DNA from: DASXSB01 sp036506275
GTDB lineage: Bacteria; Methylomirabilota; Methylomirabilia; Rokubacteriales; CSP1-6
DNA: 51,772 bases
NCBI GenBank assembly: GCA_036506275.1
Contig: DASXSB010000069.1
Location: forward strand, 1-51,772
Direction: 5' to 3'
The translations under genes and the position numbers were made by a program. This document shows, one piece after another, positions 16,725 through 24,980 of this stretch (positions within the stretch are counted from its first letter, which is position 1; each line of letters begins with the position of its first letter). The notes under the pieces were generated by a model. The model did no database searches. It worked only from the letters and a program-made list of their open reading frames with translations, and had not been told where the DNA came from.

Positions 16725-19700
16725 GTGGGACGGCTCAGCCCCGCCGCTCTCGAGGCGCTCGCCGAAGTGACGCTGCTCCTGTCGCGCCAGTTCGACCTCG
16801 AGCCGTTGCTGCAGCAGATCACCGATTCCGTGGCCGACCTCACGGGCGCCCACAACGTCGTGCTCTGGGAGGCGGACTGGATGCGGCGCCGGGTCGTGCG
16901 CCGGGCCGCCACCACGGATCCCGCCATCGACACCGTCGACATGCCGGTCTCGCTCGCCTTCGGCGAGGGCGGGACGGGGTGGGTGGCGAGCCACCGCCAG
17001 ACCCTGGTGGTTCCCGACGTCACCGCCGATCCGCGCATCGTCTCGGCGGCGTGGGCGATGCGCTACGACCTCATCGCCTTCACGGGCGTCCCGCTCGTGG
17101 CGGGCGACGAGCTGGTGGGCGTGCTCACGCTCAATCTCGAGCGCGGCCACGTCCTCGGCAAGGACGACCAGGCGTTGCTGTCGTCCTTCGCGGCCCAGGC
17201 GGCGGTCGCCATCCGCAACGCGAACCTCTTCCGCGACGCCGCCTCGCGCAGCGATCGCCTGCGTCGCGTCGCCGATCTCGCGCGCTCCGTCTCGGGCGCC
17301 CTCGATCTGGAGACGGTGCTGAGCGAGGTGACGGCGGCGGTGGTGGAGCTGCGCTCGCACAGCATGTGCATCATCCGCCTCGTCGACGCCGAGGCCGGTG
17401 GCTACCGGCTCGCGGGCATGGGCGGCGCGGCGCCGGACGGACGGACGCTCGTTCTGCCGTTCGGCCATGGCCTCACGCACGTGGTGGCGGAGACGCGGAA
17501 GGCGCTCGTCGTCACCGACACCGGCGCCGACCCCCGCACCGCGAACCAGGACTGGTACGCGTCGCTCGGCCTCAGCGTGTACTACGGCGTCCCCATCGTC
17601 GCCGGGGACGAGCTGCTCGGTGTTCTCAACGTGAGCTTTCCGGCGGGGGAGTCGCCCACTGGGGACGAGCGGGAGGCGATCGGCCTCTTCGCGAGCCAGG
17701 CCGCCGTCGCCATCCGGAACGCCAATCTCTTCGCGGAAAGCGAAGGGCGGCGGCGGGCGGCGGAAGCGCTCGCCCACGTCGGCCGCATCCTCTCGCGCGC
17801 GCTCGATCCCGACGTCGTGGCCCGGCAGGTGGCGGACAGCGTGCGCACGCTCTTCAGCACGCAGAGCTCCGCGCTCTACCGTCTCGATCCCGAGTCCGGC
17901 AAGCTGGTGGCACTCGCGGTGGCGGGCGACATGGGCGTGGACACGCACGTGGTGCCGCGCGGCGCCCTCCTCATCGGTCTCGCCGTGAGCGAGCGCCAGC
18001 CCGTCTTCACGGCGAACGTCCTCGCCGATCCCCGCGTGGTCCTCGGCGACGAGGAGCGTGATCGCATCGCGCGCGGCCCCGATCGCGCCGGGCTCGCGGT
18101 GCCGCTCGTCTACAAGGATGCGGTCATCGGCGCCCTCGCCGCCGGCGATCGTGAGGGGCGCGTCTTCCGGGCGGAGGAGATCGCGCTCGCGCAGGCGTTC
18201 GCCGACCAGGCCGCGGTCGCGCTCGAGAACGCGCGGCTCTACGAGCAGACGCGCCAGCGGCTCCGTCAGCTCGACTCCCTGCGGGAGGTCGTGGAGCAGA
18301 TCCTCGTGGCCTTCAGCCTCGAGGAACGGCTCACCCTGGTGGCGCGACATGCGGCCGCCCTCTTCGACGCCGATCGCGCGCTGGTGGCGTTGCTGAACGA
18401 GGCGGGCGACGGCGTCACCGTCCGCGCCGGTCACAGCCTCGTGGAGAGCGAGATCGGCGTCACCATCCCGCTTTCGGTGGGAGCGGTGGGCCTCGCGGCC
18501 GCGCTCGGGGAAGGCGTGCTCGTGAACGACTACCAGAGCTGGCCGGGGCGCCGCCGCGATCACCCCGTCGCCCTCGCCTCCATCATTGCCTACCCGCTGC
18601 TCATCCGGGGCGAGGTGATCGGCGCCCTCAGCGTCGGCTTCACGACCCCGACCCGTCGCCTCACGCCCTCCGATCTCGAGCGGCTCGCGACCCTCGCCGC
18701 CCCCGCCGCCCTCGCCATCGAGCACAGCCGCCTCTACGAGCAGCTCGAAGTGCGGTTGCGCGAGCTGCGCGAGACGCAGGCCCAGCTCGTTCAGGCGGGA
18801 AAGATGTCGGCGGTGGGACAGCTCGTGTCCGGCGTCGCCCACGAGCTGAACAACCCGCTCTCCGTCGTCATCGGCTACGGCCACCTCATGCTCCGGAAGA
18901 ACCCGCCCCCGGAGATCTTGAAGCAGGTGGAAGCCATCGTGGCCCAGGCCGACCGCATGGCGAAGATCGTGCAGTCGCTCCTGCTCTTCTCGCGGCAGCG
19001 AAAGCCCGAGCGCATCCCCATGCGGCTGCCCGACGTGCTGGAGCGGACGCTGGCGATGCGCGAGACGCAGCTCCGCCTGTCCGGGATCCGGACCGTGCTC
19101 GAGAACGGCAACGACGTGCCGCCCGTGGCCGGCGACGGCCAGCAGCTCCAGCAAGTCTTCCTCAACTTGCTCCTCAACGCCGAGCAGGCGATCTTGATGT
19201 CGCGCGTGGGCGACTGCATCGCGGCCGGCGTCAGCAAGCGCATGGAGGCGGGGATGAGCTGGGTGTGCGCGCACGTCCGCGATAACGGTCCCGGCATTCC
19301 CACCGACGTGCTGCCGCGGATCTTCGAACCCTTCTTCACGACGAAGGAGGTGGGATCGGGCACCGGTCTCGGCCTCAGCGTCTCCTACGGGATCGTCGAG
19401 CAGCACGGCGGCCGCATCGAGGTGGAAAGCCGCCCCGGCGACACGGTGTTCACGGTGATGCTGCCGGCTGTGACGGGCGACGTGCGCGCCGCGGCTCCCA
19501 AGCCGCTCCTCATGCCGCGCGTGACCGGCAACGGCCGCCGCGCGCTGGTGGTCGACGACGAGGCCTACGTGGTCGATCTGGTGGCGACGTTGCTCGGCTA
19601 CACGGGCTGGGTGGTGGACGTGGCGGCGTCCGGACGCGACGGTCTCGCCCACGTGGAGCGTCACCGGTACGATCTCGTCGTGTCCGATATCCGCATGCCC

Positions 19701-19901
19701 GAAGGGGACGGGGAGAGCTTCTATCGGGTGGCGGTCGCGCGTCAACCCGAGCTCGGCCAGCGGTTCATCGTCATCACCGGCGACACCGCGAGCCAGGCGG
19801 CGTGGGCGTTCCTCGAGCAGACGCGGCTGCCCGCCCTCCAGAAGCCGTTCACGCCGGACGCGTTTTTCCGACTGGTCGAGCAGGTCGTTCCCCCTGCGTG
19901 A
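16725..19901 (+). CDS. Soluble hybrid histidine kinase with four GAF domains
   Basis: 1058 residues and no membrane segment. Four GAF domains run from about 15-175, 190-345, 355-515 and 525-680, the first three each ending in a helix like AAVAIRNANLF or AAVALENARLYEQ. Then HisKA with His706 (GVAHELNNPL), HATPase_c with DNGPGIP and GTGLGLSVSYG, and a C-terminal receiver with Asp988 (VVSDIRMPEGDG). The GTG at 16725 is the first plausible start after the phoB stop. GAF ligands are unknown; no chromophore cysteine motif stands out. It sits between phoB and phoR, suggesting a second input to the same output. Confidence 0.9.
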   Translation: MGRLSPAALEALAEVTLLLSRQFDLEPLLQQITDSVADLTGAHNVVLWEADWMRRRVVRRAATTDPAIDTVDMPVSLAFGEGGTGWVASHRQTLVVPDVTADPRIVSAAWAMRYDLIAFTGVPLVAGDELVGVLTLNLERGHVLGKDDQALLSSFAAQAAVAIRNANLFRDAASRSDRLRRVADLARSVSGALDLETVLSEVTAAVVELRSHSMCIIRLVDAEAGGYRLAGMGGAAPDGRTLVLPFGHGLTHVVAETRKALVVTDTGADPRTANQDWYASLGLSVYYGVPIVAGDELLGVLNVSFPAGESPTGDEREAIGLFASQAAVAIRNANLFAESEGRRRAAEALAHVGRILSRALDPDVVARQVADSVRTLFSTQSSALYRLDPESGKLVALAVAGDMGVDTHVVPRGALLIGLAVSERQPVFTANVLADPRVVLGDEERDRIARGPDRAGLAVPLVYKDAVIGALAAGDREGRVFRAEEIALAQAFADQAAVALENARLYEQTRQRLRQLDSLREVVEQILVAFSLEERLTLVARHAAALFDADRALVALLNEAGDGVTVRAGHSLVESEIGVTIPLSVGAVGLAAALGEGVLVNDYQSWPGRRRDHPVALASIIAYPLLIRGEVIGALSVGFTTPTRRLTPSDLERLATLAAPAALAIEHSRLYEQLEVRLRELRETQAQLVQAGKMSAVGQLVSGVAHELNNPLSVVIGYGHLMLRKNPPPEILKQVEAIVAQADRMAKIVQSLLLFSRQRKPERIPMRLPDVLERTLAMRETQLRLSGIRTVLENGNDVPPVAGDGQQLQQVFLNLLLNAEQAILMSRVGDCIAAGVSKRMEAGMSWVCAHVRDNGPGIPTDVLPRIFEPFFTTKEVGSGTGLGLSVSYGIVEQHGGRIEVESRPGDTVFTVMLPAVTGDVRAAAPKPLLMPRVTGNGRRALVVDDEAYVVDLVATLLGYTGWVVDVAASGRDGLAHVERHRYDLVVSDIRMPEGDGESFYRVAVARQPELGQRFIVITGDTASQAAWAFLEQTRLPALQKPFTPDAFFRLVEQVVPPA

Positions 19902-19910
19902 GAGCTGAGC

Positions 19911-21710
19911 GTGCGCCTCCTGCACGTTGTCCGGTCCCACATCGCCGTCAAGCTCACCCTCACCCTCGTCGGCTTCGTGGCGGTGACCATGGTCATCGCC
20001 GGCTTCTATCTCGCGCGCGCGCTCGAAACCTTCGCCGCCGAATCGCTGGAGGCGCGGCTGGTCAGCGCCGGCCGCCTCGTGTCCGACGAGGCGCGCGGCC
20101 TCCTCACGAGCGGGGCCGACGCCGACACGCTGCGCGCGTTCGTCGTGCGAGCGGCGCGCCCGACGGAGTCACGCGTCACTCTCATCGCCGTGGATGGCCG
20201 TGTGGTCGCCGACTCGGAGGTGGCGCCCGCCGAGCTGTCGCGGCTCGAGAACCACGCGCGGCGCCGGGAGGTGCGCGCCGCGCTCGCCGGTCAGCCCGGG
20301 CACGACCTCCGTCGCAGCGCCAGCATCGGCGTCTCCCTCCTCTACGTCGCGTTGCCGTTGGCCGAGGGCGGACGGACCGTCGGCGTGCTTCGCCTGGCGC
20401 TGCCGCTGTCGGCGGTGACGTCGTCGTACGCGGCCGTGCATCGCGTGATGCTGATCGGGGGCGGGATCGCGGTCGCGGTCGCGTTCGGCATCGGCGTCTT
20501 CGTGGCCCGCCGCGTGACGCAACCGGTGGTGGAGATGCAACGCATCGCCCGCCGCATGAGCGACGGCGACTTCACGGTGGCCGCGCCCGTGCGGTCGGTG
20601 GACGAGATCGGCGCCCTCGGGCGCGCCCTCAACGTCATGGCGGCGCGGCTGCGCGCCAAGATCCGCGACCTCGAGCAGGAACAGGCGAAAGCAACCGCGA
20701 TCCTCGACGGCATGGTGGAAGGCGTGGTGGCCGTGGACGGCCACGACGCCGTCTTGTTGATGAACGAGCGGGCGCGCGCCATGTTCCAGCTCGACCGCAG
20801 CCGCGGCGAGGGGAAGCCGTTCCTGGAGGTGCTGCGGAACGCCGATCTCCACGCCGTCCTGCGCGAGAGCCGCGCCGCCGGCGAGGAGGCGCCTGTCCGC
20901 CGCGAGCTCCGCCTCTCCACGCCCGTGGAACGATTCCTCCGCGTGAGCGCGGTGCCCCTCCGTCTCGATCGCGACGAAACGGGAGTGGTGATGGTGCTGC
21001 ACGACGTGACCGAGCTGCGGCGCCTGGAGCAGGTGCGCACGGAGTTCGTGGCGAACGTGTCCCACGAGCTGCGCACGCCGCTCACGGCCATCCAGGGGTA
21101 CCTGGAAACGCTGCTGGGGGGCGCGCTGGAGGAGTCGCAGAACGCGCGCGCCTTCCTCGACGTCGTCTTCCGCCACACGCAGCGTCTCGGGCGTCTCCTC
21201 GCCGATCTCACCGATCTCTCCAACATCGAGCTGGGCAAGACGGTGCTGCGGCGGCAGCCGACGGTGGTGGCGGAGGTCGTCGATTCCACCCTCGCCATCA
21301 TCGCGCCGCGGGCGGAGGCGGGCGGCGTGACGCTCCACCGCGACCTCCCCCGTGATCTCCCGCGCGTTCTCGCCGATCACGATCGGCTCGCGCAGATCCT
21401 CATCAACCTCGCCGACAACGCCGTGAAGTACACGCCCCGGGGCGGACGGGTGATGCTCACCGCGCGCGCGCGGGGAGCCATGGTGGAAGTGGCGGTCGCC
21501 GACACCGGCATCGGCATCCCTCCCGCCGATCTCCCCCGCATCACCGAGCGCTTCTACCGCGTCGACCGCGCGCGTTCGCGGGAGCTCGGCGGCACCGGGC
21601 TCGGTCTCGCCATCGTCAAGCACCTCGTCCTCGCGCACGGGGGAGAGCTCGGCATCGAGAGCGAGCCCGGTACGGGCACCACCATCCGCTTCACGCTCCC
21701 CGCCGCCTGA
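19911..21710 (+). CDS. phoR: PhoR-type membrane histidine kinase
   Basis: 599 residues. Membrane helix 1 (about 12-35, LTLTLVGFVAVTMVIAGFYL), a periplasmic sensor of about 150 residues, helix 2 (about 180-205), HAMP (RRVTQPVVEMQRIARRM), PAS (about 255-360), HisKA with His385 (NVSHELRTPLTAIQGY), and HATPase_c with NLADNAVKYTP, DTGIGIP, GGTGLGLAIVKH. Layout and sequence match PhoR sensors of phosphate limitation. GTG start 10 nt after the preceding kinase. Last clear pho gene of this operon. Confidence 0.9.
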   Translation: MRLLHVVRSHIAVKLTLTLVGFVAVTMVIAGFYLARALETFAAESLEARLVSAGRLVSDEARGLLTSGADADTLRAFVVRAARPTESRVTLIAVDGRVVADSEVAPAELSRLENHARRREVRAALAGQPGHDLRRSASIGVSLLYVALPLAEGGRTVGVLRLALPLSAVTSSYAAVHRVMLIGGGIAVAVAFGIGVFVARRVTQPVVEMQRIARRMSDGDFTVAAPVRSVDEIGALGRALNVMAARLRAKIRDLEQEQAKATAILDGMVEGVVAVDGHDAVLLMNERARAMFQLDRSRGEGKPFLEVLRNADLHAVLRESRAAGEEAPVRRELRLSTPVERFLRVSAVPLRLDRDETGVVMVLHDVTELRRLEQVRTEFVANVSHELRTPLTAIQGYLETLLGGALEESQNARAFLDVVFRHTQRLGRLLADLTDLSNIELGKTVLRRQPTVVAEVVDSTLAIIAPRAEAGGVTLHRDLPRDLPRVLADHDRLAQILINLADNAVKYTPRGGRVMLTARARGAMVEVAVADTGIGIPPADLPRITERFYRVDRARSRELGGTGLGLAIVKHLVLAHGGELGIESEPGTGTTIRFTLPAA

Positions 21711-21716
21711 TACGCT
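21711..21716 (+). promoter_or_regulatory. Candidate -10 element of glk
   Basis: TACGCT stands 6 nt before the glk ATG, just after the phoR stop, and no ribosome binding site is present. Same geometry as other putative leaderless genes in this window. Confidence 0.3.
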
Positions 21717-21722
21717 GTCGCC

Positions 21723-22709
21723 ATGATCCTAGCCGCCGACGTGGGTGGAACCAAGACCGCCCTCGGCCTCTTCGACGATCGCGGCGACGGCGTCACGGCC
21801 GCTCACGAGCGCGTGCTGCCGAGCCATCGGTTCGCCGCCTTCGAAGATCTGGTGGCCGCCTTCCTGGCGGAGTCGCCCGTGCCGGTGGTGACGAGCGCGT
21901 GCTTCGGGGTGGCGGGGCCGGTCGTGGAGGGGCGAGTGGTGGCGACGAATTTGCCGTGGCAGCTCGACGAGCGGCGCCTCGCCGTCGCCATTCCCACCGA
22001 GCGGGTGAAGCTCGTCAACGACCTGGAAGCGATGGCGCACGGTCTGCTCGCGGTGCCACCGTCGGCGCTGCTCACGCTTCAGGGCGGTCAGCGTCACGAC
22101 GGGAACATCGCGCTGATCGCGGCCGGCACCGGGCTCGGGGAGGCGATCCTGACAAAGGTCGGCGGCCGCTACCAGGTGGTGGCGTCGGAAGGCGGCCACG
22201 TCGATTTCGCGCCGCGCACGGACGTCGAGATCGCGCTCTTGCGCTTCCTGCGGCTGCGACACGGGCACGTGAGTTACGAGCGCGTGCTCTCGGGACCGGG
22301 GCTCGTCAACATCTACACGTTCCTCCGCGAGACGGGCGGGACGCCGGAGCCGGCGTGGCTCACGGAGCGGCTCATGCACGGCGATCCGGCGGCGGTGATC
22401 TCGGAGGTCGCCCTCGAGGGCGGCGATGCCACGTGCGCGGGCGCGCTCGATCTCTTCGTCTCGATCTACGGGGCGGAGGCCGGCAATCTCGCCCTGAAGG
22501 CGCTCGCCGTCGGCGGCGTCTTCCTCGGAGGCGGGATCGCGCCCAAGATCGCCGCGCGCCTCACCGCCGACGACACGTTCATGCGATCGTTTCGCGAAAA
22601 GGGGCGGCTGGCCCCGCTCCTGGCGGCGATGGCCGTGAAGGTGGTGCTCGAGCCGCGGGTGGCGCTCCTCGGCGCCGTCCGTCTCGCGCGCGCGCTCACG
22701 GGCGGCTAG
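21723..22709 (+). CDS. glk: Glucokinase (ROK-unrelated, E. coli Glk type)
   Basis: 328 residues. Phosphorylates glucose with ATP. Visible motifs are the phosphate-1 loop ADVGGTKTALGLF, the catalytic-base region VNDLEAMAHG, GTGLGEA and EGGHVDFAPR, all as in bacterial Glk. No helix-turn-helix, so not a ROK repressor. Sits 12 nt after phoR but has its own putative -10 element, so it may be transcribed separately. Confidence 0.93.
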   Translation: MILAADVGGTKTALGLFDDRGDGVTAAHERVLPSHRFAAFEDLVAAFLAESPVPVVTSACFGVAGPVVEGRVVATNLPWQLDERRLAVAIPTERVKLVNDLEAMAHGLLAVPPSALLTLQGGQRHDGNIALIAAGTGLGEAILTKVGGRYQVVASEGGHVDFAPRTDVEIALLRFLRLRHGHVSYERVLSGPGLVNIYTFLRETGGTPEPAWLTERLMHGDPAAVISEVALEGGDATCAGALDLFVSIYGAEAGNLALKALAVGGVFLGGGIAPKIAARLTADDTFMRSFREKGRLAPLLAAMAVKVVLEPRVALLGAVRLARALTGG

Positions 22710-22733
22710 ACGTCGCCCGCCCGCCTGGCGCCG

Positions 22734-22751
22734 CCGTCATCAAGACGTAAC
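22734..22751 (+). promoter_or_regulatory. Two 7-mers at 11-nt spacing, weak Pho-box candidate
   Basis: CCGTCAT (22734-22740) and ACGTAAC (22745-22751) are 11 nt apart, the Pho-box period, and resemble the half-sites before pstS at 32317. Only two half-sites are present and they end 11 nt before the next start codon, so this could be chance. Confidence 0.25.
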
Positions 22752-22762
22752 GAACCGCGTGC

Positions 22763-23437
22763 ATGATGCCGCCCGTGATCGAGTGGCTCGGCGTCGGCGT
22801 GAAGAGCACCGATGGCGCCTGGCTCGTCCGCGGCGTGTCGGCGCGCTTGAGCTTTCCGGAGCTGACGGCCGTGGTGTCCGCGGACGCGCAGGCGCGGCGC
22901 GCGGTGCTCGACGCCGCCGCCGGACGCCTGTTTCCCCAGGAAGGACGCGTGTGGGTGGGGGGAGTGCCGGTGATGCCGGACACGCGGCGCCGCGTGCAGT
23001 CGCTGCTCGCCGACATCGACCTCGACGAGCGTCCGGATCCGCGCCGCTCGCTCTACGACGGTGTTCGCGCCGCCGTGCTTCGCGTGCTCGGTCACGTGGG
23101 GCTCGATCGCGAGGACACCGCCGCCGCTCTCCCTGACGGCGCCCGCGCCCGGCTGGCGCGCGGGCTCGTGCCGCGTCCCGATCACATCGTCGTCCGCGAG
23201 GTCGACGCCGCCCGCGCCGAGAACGAGGCGGCCGAATTCCTGGCGGCGTTGCGACGCGTCGTCCGCGCCGAGCGGGTGGCGGCGGTCTTCACCTGTCGCT
23301 CCCTCGCGCTCGCCCACGAGCACGCCGATCGCCTGCTCGTCCTCGGCGACGGTCGCGTCGTGCTCGACGGCGTCCCCGGCGGCGCCGCTGAGGACGACGG
23401 CGATCGCGCCGCCGTCGCGCTCGCGCGCGAGCGTTGA
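22763..23437 (+). CDS. Degenerate ABC-ATPase-like protein
   Basis: 224 residues that follow the ABC ATPase outline but with every nucleotide motif altered. The Walker A region reads AVVSADAQARRAVLDAAAGRLFP where GxxGxGKST should be (quote in part: SADAQARRAVLDAAAGRL). The signature is LPDGARARLARGL in place of LSGGQ, and the Walker B region reads HIVVREVDAA in place of LLLDEP. The D-loop to H-loop spacing and the ending ADRLLVLGDGRVVLDG look like an ordinary ABC C-terminus. It probably cannot hydrolyse ATP. It may be a regulatory or structural partner, or a decaying gene, though the frame is intact. No permease is adjacent. Confidence 0.65.
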   Translation: MMPPVIEWLGVGVKSTDGAWLVRGVSARLSFPELTAVVSADAQARRAVLDAAAGRLFPQEGRVWVGGVPVMPDTRRRVQSLLADIDLDERPDPRRSLYDGVRAAVLRVLGHVGLDREDTAAALPDGARARLARGLVPRPDHIVVREVDAARAENEAAEFLAALRRVVRAERVAAVFTCRSLALAHEHADRLLVLGDGRVVLDGVPGGAAEDDGDRAAVALARER

Positions 23438-23459
23438 CGCGGTCGGCGCGGTTCCGCCG

Positions 23460-23951
23460 CTAGGCCGCGGGCCGGCGGCGACGGCCGCGACGCGACGTCG
23501 TTCCGTCCCCGGCCTTGCGCAGCGGCTTGCGCGCGGCGCCACCGCCGAGGCCGATCGTGTGGGCAGCGTCGCTGGTGGCGCGCAGCACCACGTCGGTGGC
23601 GCCGGTGGCGACGCGCCCGACTTCGCCGCCGACATCGCGGCCGGCGGCGACCGCGCCCGCCGTCGCGTTGCGTGCCAGCCGTCCGAGATCCCCGCCGATC
23701 TCTTCCGCCGCGCGAATCGTCCCGCGCACCGCGGTGACGGCGGTGGACCCGACCTCGGCCCCGACCTCCTGGAGACCGCGGATGGCCGAGATGACGGTGG
23801 CGGTGAGCGTGTTCACGATCCCGACCGATACCGCTTCCGTCGACCGCACGATGGCGGGGACACGATCATCCATGCCTTCCACCACTCCTTCGACGCTGGG
23901 GTTGGAACCGCTCGCGCGTGGCCGCCGCTCGCTCGTCCGTCGCCGTGGCAT
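23460..23951 (-). CDS. Gly/Ala 22-residue repeat protein A
   Basis: 163 residues. A basic N-terminus (PRRRTSERRPRASG), a hydrophobic stretch (VGIVNTLTATVISAI), then three repeats of about 22 residues with the pattern E-(I/V)-G-x-(D/E)-(L/V)-G-x-x-A-x-x-A-x-x-G-x-x-x-A-A, and an Arg-rich tail (RRGRRRRPAA). The repeats would make amphipathic glycine-zipper helices suited to membrane contact or self-assembly. No named family recognised. ATG 23951 is preferred: GGAGG (23958-23962) is 6 nt away, whereas ATG 23957 touches it. Paralogue of the protein at 30189. Divergent from the DUF5132-like gene. Confidence 0.75.
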   Translation of the reverse strand: MPRRRTSERRPRASGSNPSVEGVVEGMDDRVPAIVRSTEAVSVGIVNTLTATVISAIRGLQEVGAEVGSTAVTAVRGTIRAAEEIGGDLGRLARNATAGAVAAGRDVGGEVGRVATGATDVVLRATSDAAHTIGLGGGAARKPLRKAGDGTTSRRGRRRRPAA

Positions 23952-24123
23952 CGTCATCCTCCATCGGGGTCCGCGGGATGGCTGCGTGGGTCGGGATATC
24001 GACGCCGGGCATTCTCAATGCGACGCGATGGGGAGTCAATCACGTTCCGCAGCGGCCGTAATGAAAACGAAATATGATTCGGGCAAGGCCGCTGGTAGCA
24101 TGCGGGGCCTCAGGAGGAACAGT
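23952..24123. promoter_or_regulatory. Divergent regulatory gap of the ATPase cluster
   Basis: This gap is markedly AT-richer than its surroundings between 24020 and 24080. TATGAT (24073-24078) is a reasonable -10 for the plus-strand genes, 45 nt before the ATG at 24124. No clear -35 was found at the right distance. It may carry the promoters of both divergent transcripts. Confidence 0.35.
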
Positions 24124-24444
24124 ATGCGGATTCATCCCGTTTCGCTATTGCTCGGAGCCGGGGCAGCGCTGGTCTTTCCGCTTTTCTCGCGCGTGTTGCG
24201 GCCACTCGTGGTGGAGGCGGCCGTCGCCGGCATGGGCCTCCTCGATGAGGGACGCCGGATGCTCGCCGAGCAGATGGAGGTCCTCGAAGACATCGCCGCC
24301 GAGGCCCGCGCCCGGCGGGAAGAAGTGCTGGCGGAGTCGAACGGCCATCAGCCGGAAGAAGAGGTCACCGCCGAGGCCGAAGACCGACCGCGATCACGGC
24401 CTCGCCGTCGTGCCGAAGGAGCCGTCCGCCGGCCGGTGTCCTGA
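24124..24444 (+). CDS. DUF5132/PacL-like small membrane-anchored helix protein
   Basis: 106 residues. One N-terminal hydrophobic segment with small residues (HPVSLLLGAGAALVFPLF), then a long charged helix (about 28-75, LLDEGRRMLAEQMEVLEDIA and AEARARREEVLAE) and a basic tail. The layout matches small DUF5132/DUF1490-type proteins encoded beside P-type ATPases, including mycobacterial PacL scaffolds. Unlike PacL1 it lacks a C-terminal Asp/His metal-binding motif. Start ATG follows CAGGAGGAACAGT. First of a plus-strand run with the HMA2 protein and two ATPases. Assignment to DUF5132 is from memory of the pattern. Confidence 0.65.
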   Translation: MRIHPVSLLLGAGAALVFPLFSRVLRPLVVEAAVAGMGLLDEGRRMLAEQMEVLEDIAAEARARREEVLAESNGHQPEEEVTAEAEDRPRSRPRRRAEGAVRRPVS

Positions 24445-24453
24445 GGCTCGGCC

Positions 24454-24975
24454 GTGCCCGCCGCCATCAGCGATATCGCCGATCATCGCCTCACGGTCGT
24501 TCACACGATCCCCGGACGGCTTCGCCTCCGCGTCCCCGCCGCCGCGCGCACGTCCGGGATGGCGGATGCCGTCGGGCGCCGCGACGGCGTGACGTCCACG
24601 CAGTGGTCGCCCCGCACGCGCAGCCTTCTCGTGCGCTACCAGCCGGAGACGATCGACGGCGATGAGATCGCGCGCATGGTCGCGCAGCACGCCGGCGTCG
24701 CGCTCCCGCCGGAGGCGCCGCCCGCGTCGGCGCCGGTCGATGGCCGATCGCCGGTGGCGATCGCCATGGCCGACGTCGTGGCCGCATTGAATCGAGGGCT
24801 GGCGGAGCGGACGCGGGGGACGCTCGATCTCGGCACGCTCCTGCCGCTGGGGCTCGTCGTGTGGGCGTTGCGCGAGGTCCTGCGCGGCCAGGTCGCGCCG
24901 CTGGCGTGGTCGTCCGCGCTCTGGTACGCGCACGGGCTGTTCCGCGACTACAACGTTCCGCCCACGGAGCCATAG
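24454..24975 (+). CDS. HMA2-domain membrane protein
   Basis: 173 residues. N-terminal HMA2-like domain (about 12-85): VVHTIPGRLRLRVPA, then GV..., then TRSLLVRYQPETIDGDEI. There is no CxxC, as is usual for this subtype, so it is not an obvious metal chaperone. The C-terminal part has DLGTLLPLGLVVWALREVL and WYAHGLF, probably one or two membrane helices. GTG start 9 nt after the previous gene; followed 5 nt later by the P1-like ATPase, whose N-terminus carries the same kind of domain. Confidence 0.75.
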   Translation: MPAAISDIADHRLTVVHTIPGRLRLRVPAAARTSGMADAVGRRDGVTSTQWSPRTRSLLVRYQPETIDGDEIARMVAQHAGVALPPEAPPASAPVDGRSPVAIAMADVVAALNRGLAERTRGTLDLGTLLPLGLVVWALREVLRGQVAPLAWSSALWYAHGLFRDYNVPPTEP

Positions 24976-24980
24976 GCCCG

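Noticed and set aside
16659..19940. Antisense open frame of over 1000 codons opposite the four-GAF kinase
   Set aside because: It is rich in His, Arg and Gly without any domain pattern, and mirrors a sense gene with full kinase motifs. Long antisense frames are expected at this GC content.
22763..23437. Functional PhnC or LivG-type transporter ATPase
   Set aside because: Walker A, signature and Walker B are all lost and no permease or binding protein is adjacent.
24454..24975. Copper chaperone (CopZ-like)
   Set aside because: The HMA-like domain has no CxxC or other Cys pair, and the protein continues into membrane segments.
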